Shown in pieces: positions 36,111 to 45,086 of a stretch of 64,000 nt of DNA (position 1 is its first letter; each line of letters begins with the position of its first letter). Where the stretch lies: assembly GCF_014635205.1 (NCBI RefSeq), contig NZ_BMCN01000004.1:1-64000 (forward strand), given 5' to 3'. The stretch is from Jeotgalicoccus aerolatus. GTDB lineage: Bacteria; Bacillota; Bacilli; Staphylococcales; Salinicoccaceae. The position numbers and the translations under genes were made by a program. The notes beneath the pieces are model-generated. The model was not told where the DNA came from, ran no database searches, and worked only from the letters and a program-made list of their open reading frames with translations.

Positions 36111-36995
36111 ATGAATCAGCCTAAAGTAACTATTGTAGGCAGTTTAAATATGGATTTAGTCGTTACAGCAGAACGTCACCCGGCAATCGGCGAGACATTG
36201 ACCGGTGAAAAATTTACGACGCTGTGCGGCGGCAAAGGTGCAAACCAGGCAGTCGCTGCCGCAAGACTCGGCTGTGATGTGACGTTTATCGGCAGAGTTG
36301 GCAACGATGCATTTGGTAAGGAAATGATTGAGAACTTAAAAAATGAAGGGGTCAACGTCGGGCATATTGAAATGATTGATGACGTAGAAAGCGGAATTGC
36401 TATGATTACCGTGAACCCTATGGATAATACGATTATCGTTGTGCCGGGTGCAAACGCTAATGTTACTGAAGACGTTATCGATAAACACCGTCAGGCAATT
36501 ATAGACAGCGACGTTGTTGTGACACAGCTTGAAATTCCAATTGAAACTGTGGATCACGTCGCTCAAGTGTGCGGAGAGCACAATGTTGATTTAGTTGTTA
36601 ATCCGGCACCGGCTAGAAAGCTGACGGATAACATTATTAACTACAGTACATACATTACACCGAACCAGATTGAACTGACCCAGCTGGCTGAGGCACACCC
36701 TGAGATTTTAAAAGATCACGTCGATAAGTTTGTCGTCACGAGCGGCAGCAAGGGCTGCTACTATTCAGTTGATGCTTACCGTGTTGATGTTCCGACGATG
36801 AAGGCCGAAGTGGTAGATACAACCGGCGCTGGGGATTGTTTTAACGGTGCTTTCGTCAGCCGCATCGCCCGAGGTGAAAATTTAGAAGACAGCTGTAACT
36901 TCGCCAATGTGGCTGCATCAATCAGTGTGGAAAAATTTGGTGCTCAGACAGCAATGCCGACGATAGAAGAAGTAGAAACTAGAATGCGCAGATAA
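36111..36995 (+). CDS. rbsK: ribokinase
   Basis: This PfkB-family sugar kinase of 294 residues would phosphorylate the ribose released by the two nucleoside hydrolases. Motifs: VGSLNMDLVVTAERHPAIGETL, then CGGKGANQAVAAARLG near residue 40 and the anion-hole DTTGAGDCFNGAFVS near residue 240 with the catalytic Asp. The start at 36111 follows GGAGGTAGAACAC. No ribose transporter gene is nearby, which agrees with an intracellular source. Confidence 0.93.
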   Translation: MNQPKVTIVGSLNMDLVVTAERHPAIGETLTGEKFTTLCGGKGANQAVAAARLGCDVTFIGRVGNDAFGKEMIENLKNEGVNVGHIEMIDDVESGIAMITVNPMDNTIIVVPGANANVTEDVIDKHRQAIIDSDVVVTQLEIPIETVDHVAQVCGEHNVDLVVNPAPARKLTDNIINYSTYITPNQIELTQLAEAHPEILKDHVDKFVVTSGSKGCYYSVDAYRVDVPTMKAEVVDTTGAGDCFNGAFVSRIARGENLEDSCNFANVAASISVEKFGAQTAMPTIEEVETRMRR

Positions 36996-37000
36996 ATTTT

Positions 37001-37041
37001 AAAAAGATCACTGCCGTGAATCAACGGCAGTGATCTTTTTA
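37001..37041 (+). terminator. terminator of the nucleoside operon
   Basis: AAAAGATCACTGCCGT and ACGGCAGTGATCTTTT form a long stem with a 6-base loop. Confidence 0.93.
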
Positions 37042-37043
37042 TG

Positions 37044-37568
37044 TTAAATAATTGATGAAAATAATGATGTCGGGATAATAATAATCCACGGTGCCATTAG
37101 TAAGGTTGAAATAATGCTGGATTTAGCAACCTGTTTAGGGTCAAGACCGCATTTGATGTAGATTTTTTGAGTTAATTTAAATTGAATTAAAATAATAACG
37201 ATAAATACAATTAAAATGAAAATCATACTGTAAATACTGTCGAATGGATTGGCAATCAGACCTTCGAAAAATGCGACGATCCAGTCCGGTGTACCGTTAC
37301 TGATTTCTTTCACTTCATCGAAAGAAGCAGGGTTGCTTCTGAATAATGGATCAATATACAGCGATGCGTATAGAATCGCAACGGCTGCAAGATGCAGTCC
37401 AATATCTGTCAGCCAGATTTTCCATGACGTTTTAACAGTCAATTCCTTGCGGTTATATTTTTTATCGAGCGGTAAGTATATCGCAAACCAGTCGATCAGC
37501 ATTTTTAATGGTATTACCATGAATACTGCGGGCGGAATAAGCCACATCAGCCATACCGGCATAATCAT
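37044..37568 (-). CDS. integral membrane protein of unknown function
   Basis: The 174-residue protein has four predicted membrane helices: VWLMWLIPPAVFMVIPLKML, IGLHLAAVAILYASLYI, SIYSMIFILIVFIVIILIQF and SSIISTLLMAPWIIIIPTSLF. No family was recognised. It stands alone between the nucleoside operon and luxS. It ends next to the bidirectional terminator at 37001. Confidence 0.65.
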   Translation of the reverse strand: MIMPVWLMWLIPPAVFMVIPLKMLIDWFAIYLPLDKKYNRKELTVKTSWKIWLTDIGLHLAAVAILYASLYIDPLFRSNPASFDEVKEISNGTPDWIVAFFEGLIANPFDSIYSMIFILIVFIVIILIQFKLTQKIYIKCGLDPKQVAKSSIISTLLMAPWIIIIPTSLFSSII

Positions 37569-37692
37569 TTCAAAAAACCTCTTTCATATTTATATTATCC
37601 AGTTTATTTTACGCGTGAAGGGTGATGATGTAAATTGAAATGATGATAAAACACTGCCTGGTACGTCTTTCTGTGTCTAAAATAAGAACAAA

Positions 37693-37718
37693 AAAAGACC
37701 GCTCGTAAGCGGTCTTTT
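37693..37718 (-). terminator. luxS terminator
   Basis: AAAAGACCGCT and AGCGGTCTTTT form a perfect stem with a CGTA loop directly after the luxS stop. Confidence 0.9.
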
Positions 37719-37723
37719 AAAGC

Positions 37724-38185
37724 TTATGCGAAGACTGTACTCCATGAGTCACGGCCTTCAAGCATTTGACGTGCAATTTCTTTAGCGCCTTCTAAACTGT
37801 GGCTCGCTGCCCATCCGCATTGGACTTCGTTGCAGGCAGGAACTTCTGTCGCTTCCAGCACATCGTTCAGTGTTTTTTCCATAACATCTTCAATGCCTGA
37901 TTTATCGTCATCATTCAGTACTGATAAATAAAAACCGGTCTGGCAGCCCATCGGACTTAAATCAACAACGCGGTCGTGGTGGTTTCTAATGTTTTCAGCC
38001 ATTAAATGTTCGATTGAATGCAGCGCCGGCATATCCATATGTTCCTTGTTAGGCTGGCAAAAACGGATATCATATTTATAAATTACGTCACCGTGCTGAC
38101 CTTCGCTCGTTCCAGCGAGGCGAATATAAGGTGCAGCGACTTTCGTATGATCCAAGTTAAAACTTTCCACGTTCATTTCTTTCAT
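37724..38185 (-). CDS. luxS: S-ribosylhomocysteine lyase LuxS
   Basis: LuxS splits S-ribosylhomocysteine into homocysteine and DPD, the precursor of autoinducer 2, in the activated methyl cycle. The 153-residue product is full length, with metal ligands His56 and His60 in [10 protein letters not shown], Cys in [11 protein letters not shown] near residue 126, and the catalytic Cys of [11 protein letters not shown]. The start at 38185 is 10 bases after AAGGAG. It is a single gene with its own terminator. Confidence 0.96.
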   Translation of the reverse strand: MKEMNVESFNLDHTKVAAPYIRLAGTSEGQHGDVIYKYDIRFCQPNKEHMDMPALHSIEHLMAENIRNHHDRVVDLSPMGCQTGFYLSVLNDDDKSGIEDVMEKTLNDVLEATEVPACNEVQCGWAASHSLEGAKEIARQMLEGRDSWSTVFA

Positions 38186-38274
38186 AGAAGATACACTCCT
38201 TAAATTATTTACTTGTAATAATCTTATTACAAGTAGAAGATAAATGGCAACCATCAGTCACTGGATAAAATAAT

Positions 38275-38302
38275 ACAGCGGACACAATACTGTCTCCGCT
38301 GT
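38275..38302 (-). terminator. possible terminator after pbuX
   Basis: ACAGCGGACACA and TGTCTCCGCTGT form an imperfect stem 8 bases past the pbuX stop on the minus strand. The T-tract is weak. Confidence 0.55.
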
Positions 38303-38309
38303 TACTTCG

Positions 38310-39595
38310 TCATGTATTTCTTGGATTGATAATCGATTTAAAGTTAAATACTGCGTTCAGTACTATAGCTGTAAGGCTGCCCATAACAATACCGCTTGAT
38401 GTAATGACAGATAGATTTTCCGGCAGCACTGCAAACAAGTCGGGAACGACTGTAACAGCCAGACCCATGCCGAGTGAAATAGCGACAATTACCATGTTTT
38501 CCTGTTTGTTCAAATCAACATGCGACAGCATTTTAATGCCGGCGCTAATTACCATGCCGAACATTGCAAGCATAGCACCGCCGAGAACAGAGCCGGGGAT
38601 TGCAAGTGTCGCCGCCCCAATTTTAGGTGCAAGACCTAAAATGATTAACATGACACCTGCAATATAAATAATTTTATTTCTGCGGACACCTGATATTTGA
38701 ATCAAACCGACATTTTGAGAAAATGTCGTATAAGGAAAAGCATTCACGAGACCGCCTAAAATAATAGCCATCCCTTCAGCGCGGTAGCCGCGTTTTAAAT
38801 CATGGCCGTTAATTTTCTTCTCTGTAATATCCCCAAGTGCAAAATAGACGCCTGTCGATTCAACAAGGCTGACCAGAGCGACAAGTGTCATGGTTAATAT
38901 CGGCAGCAGATGGAACTCCGGTGTACCGAAGTAAAATACTTGCGGTAGATGGAGCCATGATGCTTCAGCAACTGGTGTCAGATCAACACGTCCGAAAAAG
39001 GCGCCGATAACAGTACCGAGAATAATACCCGACAATATCGCAATGGAGCCAAAGAAACCTTTAGCAAATTTTAAAATAAGTAAAATAATAATTAGTGTTA
39101 TAAAACCTAAAAATAAATTGACAGCTGAACCAAAATCTTCAGCCCCCTGGCCCCCTGCGAGATCATTGATCGCAACAGGAATTAAAGTTAAGCCAATCGT
39201 AGTGACGACACTGCCCGTTACAACAGGCGGGAAAAAGCGAATCAGCTTACTGAAAAATGATGCGATGAGAACTACGATTAGACCGGATACTAAAATAGAG
39301 CCGTAAACGGATTGAATGCTGTAAGTGTTTGCTATGTTAATGATCGGACCGACGGCGGTAAACGTACATCCGAGCACGACGGGTAAACCGATGCCGGAGA
39401 ATTTATTCTTCCAGACCTGAAGAATTGTTGCGATGCCGCACATCATAATATCGATAGAAATTAAATATGTCAGCTGTGCGGGTGTCAGGCCGATAGCGTT
39501 GCCGACAATCAGCGGAACGATGACTGCACCTGCATACATAGCCAGTACGTGCTGCAGCCCGAGTGAAAAGTCTTTAACGTTCGATTGCTGTGCCA

Positions 39596-39596
<1 letters not shown>
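38310..39596 (-). CDS. pbuX: xanthine permease (NCS2 family)
   Basis: The 428-residue permease has about 12-14 membrane segments of the nucleobase:cation symporter 2 family. It starts VKDFSLGLQHVLAMYAGAVIVPLIVG; the QH motif and the later LVSLVESTGVYFALGDITEKK segment are typical of PbuX. Its ATG overlaps the xpt stop by one base (TAATG), so uptake and phosphoribosylation of xanthine are coupled. Confidence 0.93.
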
Positions 39597-40258
<662 letters not shown>

Positions 40259-40381
40259 TTAAGTTCATATTTCGATTGAAATATGGTGTAAAACTATAAA
40301 AACATTCGGTTATTGTTATGATTAGTATGAAATTGAACGGACGTGTATAATAAATTTATCGTGTCATAAGGAGTATTAATT

Positions 40382-41122
40382 ATGTCTTTAAACAATATAG
40401 AAGTATCAAAAGAAACGTTGATCAGATCTAAAGTTCACGAAATGATATTAGACGGAAAACTGCAGCCCGGCGATAAGCTGCCGAGTGAAAATGAATTATC
40501 AGACGCATATGATGCGAAGCGGATTGAGGCGAGAAATGCCTTGGTGCAGCTTGAGAAAATGGGAATTGTATACGGCAAACAAGGCGTCGGCCGTTTCGTC
40601 AATGAACCGCTCCCGACAATAGAATTTGTCGTTACGGGAACGACGAGTTTTTCTGATAAAATGCAGGAACAGAATATTCCGTATGAAAGCCGTGTGATCT
40701 GTGCAGACTATGCGGGCGAAAAGGAAAGTGAATATTACAGATCTTCGCTCGAGCTTTCGGAAGGTGTCAACATATTTAAAGTGACACGCTTAAGAATCGT
40801 TAATCATGTGCCGTGTGCCATTCATATTTCCTATATAAGAGAAGACCTGTTTCCAAATATTTATAACGATAAAAATAATCTGCAGTCTGTTTATACCTAT
40901 TTCAAAAATTCCGGACACAAGCAGTTAAGCAGTAAAGACCGTGTCATATCGACTCAGTTTCCTACAGTAGAAGAAATGAACATCTTAAACTGCAGCGAAC
41001 TGGTGCCATTATTAGTATTTGAAACAGATACGTACGATAAGGAGACGGGTGACTGTCTGGAACGAGTTAAAATATTATATAGAAGCGATTTGTTTAAACA
41101 TCAGCTGTCTGATGAGAATTAG
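40382..41122 (+). CDS. phnF: PhnF-like GntR/UTRA transcriptional regulator
   Basis: The 246-residue protein has a GntR winged helix (ILDGKLQPGDKLPSENELSDAYDAKRIEARNALVQLEKMGIV, about residues 21-62, quoted in part) and a UTRA effector domain (from residue 80: ESRVICADYAGEKESEYYRSSLEL, VNIFKVTRLRIVNHVPCAIHISYI). It is placed directly before the C-P lyase operon in the same direction, the position of PhnF in other bacteria. It would repress phn genes until phosphonate or a pathway intermediate binds. TATAAT is present at 40346-40351. The PhnF name is from context. Confidence 0.8.
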   Translation: MSLNNIEVSKETLIRSKVHEMILDGKLQPGDKLPSENELSDAYDAKRIEARNALVQLEKMGIVYGKQGVGRFVNEPLPTIEFVVTGTTSFSDKMQEQNIPYESRVICADYAGEKESEYYRSSLELSEGVNIFKVTRLRIVNHVPCAIHISYIREDLFPNIYNDKNNLQSVYTYFKNSGHKQLSSKDRVISTQFPTVEEMNILNCSELVPLLVFETDTYDKETGDCLERVKILYRSDLFKHQLSDEN

Positions 41123-41155
41123 GGCCATAACTTTTAAGTTGTGGTCTTTTTTTGT
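41123..41155 (+). terminator. terminator between phnF and phnG
   Basis: GGCCATAACTT pairs with AAGTTGTGGTC (two wobbles), then T7. phnF is therefore largely uncoupled from the structural genes. Confidence 0.75.
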
Positions 41156-41161
41156 GTCTTG

Positions 41162-41194
41162 TGGAAGACAGCGGCGATTTTTCGTTGTGAATGA
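41162..41194 (+). repeat. dispersed 33-base repeat, copy 2
   Basis: Second copy of the repeat at 18300-18332, with 28 of 33 identities, just after the phnF terminator. The next 130 bases up to phnG must contain the phn promoter; no clear -10 is visible there. Confidence 0.55.
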
Positions 41195-41325
41195 ATAATT
41201 ATAAAGCAAAGCTCTTCATCCAGGATGTTTAACATTTATCAATCCAATATTTACATTCCTTTACCAATACTTAAACTCACCTGACTTGGCAACAAGTTAG
41301 GATTAGGTCATAAGGAGGTCGTGAC

Positions 41326-41745
41326 ATGGACAGAAAGCTATGGACACGCGTTTTTGCAAAATACGGCAGACAAGAGGCAATAGATTTTTTCCTCAAATAT
41401 AAAGAAGAACTGGATTTCGACATAATCAGCGGACCGAGTGAAGGTCTAGTGATGGTGAAAACGAGAGAGCATGCGAAGAACACATTATTTTATATGGGTG
41501 AAGTGCTCATAACTGAAACTAAAATAAGACATGGCTCAGTGGTAGGTACTGGTCTTGTGAAGGGTTCAGATAATGAACTATCACAAGCGATGGCTTTTAT
41601 CGATTTGAGTATAAAAATGGAGCAGTTCACTACGGAGTTAAATGAAATTTTAAATACGCTTAAAAATGTTGAAGCAAATGATATCGCAGAAAAAACGGAA
41701 AAGATTTTACAAACTAAAGTCAGCTTCGAAATGATGAACGACTAG
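41326..41745 (+). CDS. phnG: C-P lyase subunit PhnG
   Basis: PhnG is part of the PhnG-H-I-J core that, with PhnL, links the phosphonate to C1 of the ribose of ATP, displacing adenine. The 139-residue protein has the typical ISGPSEGLVMVKTREHAKNTLFYMGEVLITE region and a C-terminal helix. The ribosome binding site is AAGGAGG. Ten bases separate it from phnH. Confidence 0.93.
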   Translation: MDRKLWTRVFAKYGRQEAIDFFLKYKEELDFDIISGPSEGLVMVKTREHAKNTLFYMGEVLITETKIRHGSVVGTGLVKGSDNELSQAMAFIDLSIKMEQFTTELNEILNTLKNVEANDIAEKTEKILQTKVSFEMMND

Positions 41746-41755
41746 GAGGATCACG

Positions 41756-42316
41756 GTGAATACAATCGTACATACTACTCAGCAGGTCTACCGCCAGCTC
41801 GTCAATGCAACGAGCCGTCCCGGGCATGTTGAATTGATTACTGAAGAAGTTAAAAATTATACAGATTTCAGCAATGCAGCTTTACTGGCTGCGATGACAC
41901 TGTTTGATAACGAAGTGACGTTTTATACAGGCGATCAAACGATGAAAAAAGAGCTAAAGGTTTTGACTGGAGCTATTGCTGATGAAGATTTTTCAGCGTC
42001 AGATTTTATCGTCTTAAAAGAGGAAGGTCTTAAAAAAGAATATTTTACAAATGTGTTGAAGGGCGTATTGATTTCCCCGGAAAAGTCGGCAACACTGATG
42101 ATCGATATTGAAAGTATCGGCAAAGGTCGGACTTATCGTTTAAGCGGTCCCGGTATTAAGGAAACGACGGATATTCAATTATCACTGGCAGAGGAATGGT
42201 TCAATCATAGAAATGAAGTATGCAAAGAATTTCCGCTCGGCATCGATTTAATGATGACTGATAAAAATAACAACTTGATTGTGATTCCAAGAACGACGAA
42301 AGTGGAGGTGCTGTAA
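41756..42316 (+). CDS. phnH: C-P lyase subunit PhnH
   Basis: PhnH is a non-catalytic subunit of the core complex with a fold related to PLP-dependent enzymes but no cofactor. The 186-residue protein starts at GTG 41756 after AGGAGG and contains TTQQVYRQLVNATSRPGHVEL, SPEKSATLMIDIESIGKG, TYRLSGPGI and FPLGIDLMMTD, all conserved. The phnI start codon follows the stop immediately. Confidence 0.94.
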   Translation: MNTIVHTTQQVYRQLVNATSRPGHVELITEEVKNYTDFSNAALLAAMTLFDNEVTFYTGDQTMKKELKVLTGAIADEDFSASDFIVLKEEGLKKEYFTNVLKGVLISPEKSATLMIDIESIGKGRTYRLSGPGIKETTDIQLSLAEEWFNHRNEVCKEFPLGIDLMMTDKNNNLIVIPRTTKVEVL

Positions 42317-43396
42317 ATGGGTTACGTTGCAGTTAAAGGCGGCGCGCATGCCATTAATAATTCAGTACTTTTATATAAGAACAGGCGACTTGAAACAGGT
42401 GCCGACATCGATGTTGAAAATATAAAAACAAATATGCGCCAGCTGATTAACCAGATTATGAGTGAAGCGAGTTTCTACGACCGTGACACTGCAGCACTGG
42501 CCATCAAGCAGGCGGAAGGCAATATGGAGGAAGCGGTTTTCCTGATGCGTGCGCATCGCTCGACTTTGCCGAGATTATATTATTCAACAATTACAGACAC
42601 GAGAGAAATGTTCGTAGAACGCCGTGTATCTGCAAGTTTTAAAGATATTCCGGGCGGCCAGATCCTCGGTGCGACTTCTGATTTTACCCATCGTCTTTTA
42701 GATGATTCACTGAATAAAATGGCAGAGGGACCGACTGATTCAATCGACTACAAAGAAGTGCAGTTTAATTATGCACTTAATAAATTGCCTAAAGTGATTG
42801 ATTATTTAGAAGAAGAAGGGCTCTTCGTCCGTGAACCGGAAGACAATAATGAACCGGACGATATTACGAAAAAAGCAATCGAGTACCCAAGTACGAGAAG
42901 TCAAAGACTGCAGGCATTAACGCGCGGTCAAACAGGTGCAGTAACGTCGCTTGGCTACGCTGAAATTCGCGGTTACGGTATCGCATCTCATCCGAATATC
43001 GGTGAGTGCCGGGTGGGTCAGCAGCCGGTGCATGTCGATCTTGATGATGGGTACGGCGAGTATTTTATCGGTGATTTCGAGGTCACAGAAATCGATGGAT
43101 TTATGCCGGATCTTGATGAAGATGATACTGATGCAGGTGAAAAAGACCTGATGATAAAAATCGGCTACGGTCTGGTATTTGGTCAAAATGAAACGAAGGC
43201 CATTGCTATGAGTGTACTGGATTACAGTCTGGAACATCCGGTACCGGGTGTGGCGACAAGTGATGACGAGTTTGTGCTATATCACATTGATTCCGTTGAA
43301 TCGACAGGATTTATCTCTCACTTGAAACTGCCGCACTATGTCACCTTCCAATCAAAACTTGACCGTATGCGTCAAGGCAAGGGGGAAAAACAGTGA
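42317..43396 (+). CDS. phnI: C-P lyase subunit PhnI
   Basis: PhnI is the nucleosidase subunit that attaches the phosphonate to ribose triphosphate in the core complex. The 359-residue protein is close to the E. coli length (354) and keeps YVAVKGGAHAINNS, the FKDIPGGQILGATSDFTHRLLD segment near residue 110 and DEFVLYHIDSVESTGFISHLKLPHYVTFQ at the end (quoted in part). No adenine or Cys peculiarity was seen. It overlaps phnJ by 4 bases. Confidence 0.95.
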   Translation: MGYVAVKGGAHAINNSVLLYKNRRLETGADIDVENIKTNMRQLINQIMSEASFYDRDTAALAIKQAEGNMEEAVFLMRAHRSTLPRLYYSTITDTREMFVERRVSASFKDIPGGQILGATSDFTHRLLDDSLNKMAEGPTDSIDYKEVQFNYALNKLPKVIDYLEEEGLFVREPEDNNEPDDITKKAIEYPSTRSQRLQALTRGQTGAVTSLGYAEIRGYGIASHPNIGECRVGQQPVHVDLDDGYGEYFIGDFEVTEIDGFMPDLDEDDTDAGEKDLMIKIGYGLVFGQNETKAIAMSVLDYSLEHPVPGVATSDDEFVLYHIDSVESTGFISHLKLPHYVTFQSKLDRMRQGKGEKQ

Positions 43397-44244
43397 GTCA
43401 GAACTTTGCATTTTTAGATGAACATTCAAAAAAAGAAATCCGCAGAAAAACTTTAAAAGCAATCGTTATCCCGGGCTACCAGGTGCCGTTCGCATCACGT
43501 GAGCTGCCGATTGCACGCGGCTGGGGTACCGGCGGACTGCAGCTGACATTATCACTTGTCGGTCAGGAAGATGTGTTAAAAGTAATCGACCAGGGTTCAG
43601 ATGAATCGGTTAATGCTGTAAATATCCGCAACTTAATTCAAAGTACAACAGGTGTTGAGGAAACGATTCACAGTGGAGAAGCGACGCTGATTCAGTCTAG
43701 ACACAGAATTCCGGAAGTCCCTTTAAAACCATTCCAAATTTTAGTGCTGCAAGTGCCGCAGCCGGAACCGCTCAGGGTCGTTGAAGCCAGCGAGCGTAAA
43801 ACAAAAATGCTTCACGGGGATAAAGAGTACAGCGGTGCATTTATAAAATTATTTGAGCAGATTATGAAATACGGTCATATTACCGATGATGCGGATTATC
43901 CAGTCATGGTCAACGACCGCTATGTAATGGCGCCGAGTCCAATACCTCGGTTTGATAATCCAAAGATGAATCATAATGACGGCTTAATTTTACTCGGTGC
44001 AGGCCGCGAGAAGAAAATTCACGCTGTGCCGCCGTATACAAAAGTAGAATCACTCGCTTTTGAAGACTATCCGTTTGAAGTGGAACAATTCGACGATAAG
44101 GTGTGCCGTGAATCAGGCTTAACCGGAGTCTATATGGATGAGCTTCAGGATGAAGAAACAGGAGAGACTTACTACATGACAAATGATACAAGTTACATGT
44201 TGGAGAAGATGAATGAGGGGGCAGTAAACAATGCCAAACAATGA
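43393..44244 (+). CDS. phnJ: C-P lyase subunit PhnJ with degenerate cysteine site
   Basis: PhnJ is the subunit that breaks the carbon-phosphorus bond by radical SAM chemistry, releasing an alkane and 5-phosphoribosyl 1,2-cyclic phosphate. The 283-residue protein aligns well with E. coli PhnJ: IPGYQVPF with the glycyl-radical Gly at residue 28, RGWGTGGLQLT, SPIPRFDNPKM, VPPYTKVESL. At the C-terminus the four essential cysteines (CxxC, x21, C, x5, C) are reduced to one. Position 238 is Cys, but 241 is Ser, about 263 is Thr and 269 (the catalytic thiol) is Met. There is no other Cys in the chain. The reading frame is intact. Activity by the known mechanism is doubtful. GTG start at 43393. Confidence 0.9.
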   Translation: MSQNFAFLDEHSKKEIRRKTLKAIVIPGYQVPFASRELPIARGWGTGGLQLTLSLVGQEDVLKVIDQGSDESVNAVNIRNLIQSTTGVEETIHSGEATLIQSRHRIPEVPLKPFQILVLQVPQPEPLRVVEASERKTKMLHGDKEYSGAFIKLFEQIMKYGHITDDADYPVMVNDRYVMAPSPIPRFDNPKMNHNDGLILLGAGREKKIHAVPPYTKVESLAFEDYPFEVEQFDDKVCRESGLTGVYMDELQDEETGETYYMTNDTSYMLEKMNEGAVNNAKQ

Positions 44245-45073
44245 TGAGGTAGTACTGTCGCTTAGAGATTTTTCAAAAAAATTCGGCAGCGGCTGTGATT
44301 ACTGTCAAAACCCGGATGCTGAACTTCAGAAAAATATGTGTCCTGAATGCCATACAGTATACGCAGTGAGAAATGCCTCGCTCGATCTGTACAAAGGTGA
44401 AATTCTCGGCATCGTCGGTGAAAGCGGCAGCGGTAAAAGTACATTGATGAAAACTTTGTATTTTGATCAGGAAGCCACTGGCGGGGAGTATATTTTACAT
44501 GAAGACGATACAGTCGACGGCAATGTATTTAACGTATCCAGCCAAAAGAAAAGACAAATTCGAAACGAACAGCTGGGCATGGTATATCAAAATCCGATTC
44601 AGGGGCTGAAGATGGACTTCTCCTCTGTGACAAATATTGCAGAAAAACTGATTGCGAGCGGCAACCGTAATGTCGGTCAGATGACTAAGCGTGCAGATCA
44701 TTTCCTTGAGAAAGTAAATATTGCACTCAGCCGCAAATACGAGGCGCCGAAAAATTTCTCCGGCGGTATGCAGCAGCGTGTACAGATTGCTAAAGCCCTC
44801 TCGAATTATCCGCCGATACTATTGCTGGATGAAGTCACAACAGGATTGGATTTGTCAGTACAGGCAGATGTGCTCGAACTGATAAAGGAAATTCAGCGTG
44901 ATATGGGTGTCAGTATGATTGTCGTTTCTCATGACCTTGCGATTATCCGCATGCTGTGTGACCGGACCATGGTGATGCTTGACGGACGGGTGATTGAGCA
45001 CGGTATTACTGATCAGATTTTAGAAGATCCGCAGCATAAATACACCCAGCAGTTAGTTTACTCAATCTTATAA
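44231..45073 (+). CDS. phnK: C-P lyase ABC-type subunit PhnK with Cys-rich insertion
   Basis: PhnK is an ABC-type ATPase that docks on the PhnJ insertion domain of the core complex. The 280-residue protein has Walker A GESGSGKST, signature FSGGMQQRVQIAKAL, Walker B LLLDEVTTGLD and HD in VVSHDLAI. The LDEP glutamate is followed by V-T instead of P-T. Between residues 19 and 42 it has a segment absent from E. coli PhnK, with Cys22-x2-Cys25-x11-Cys37-x2-Cys40, a zinc-ribbon or Fe-S type arrangement. It overlaps phnJ by 14 bases. Confidence 0.92.
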   Translation: MPNNDEVVLSLRDFSKKFGSGCDYCQNPDAELQKNMCPECHTVYAVRNASLDLYKGEILGIVGESGSGKSTLMKTLYFDQEATGGEYILHEDDTVDGNVFNVSSQKKRQIRNEQLGMVYQNPIQGLKMDFSSVTNIAEKLIASGNRNVGQMTKRADHFLEKVNIALSRKYEAPKNFSGGMQQRVQIAKALSNYPPILLLDEVTTGLDLSVQADVLELIKEIQRDMGVSMIVVSHDLAIIRMLCDRTMVMLDGRVIEHGITDQILEDPQHKYTQQLVYSIL

Positions 45074-45086
45074 GAGGTGACAGGTT

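Noticed and set aside
44104-44241. Frameshift or sequencing error as the cause of the missing PhnJ cysteines
   Set aside because: The C-terminal residues align position by position with E. coli PhnJ (for example VYMDEL with SYLDEV, NDTSY with SDTDY) in one frame, and the stop falls at the expected length. Single frameshifts cannot produce this pattern.
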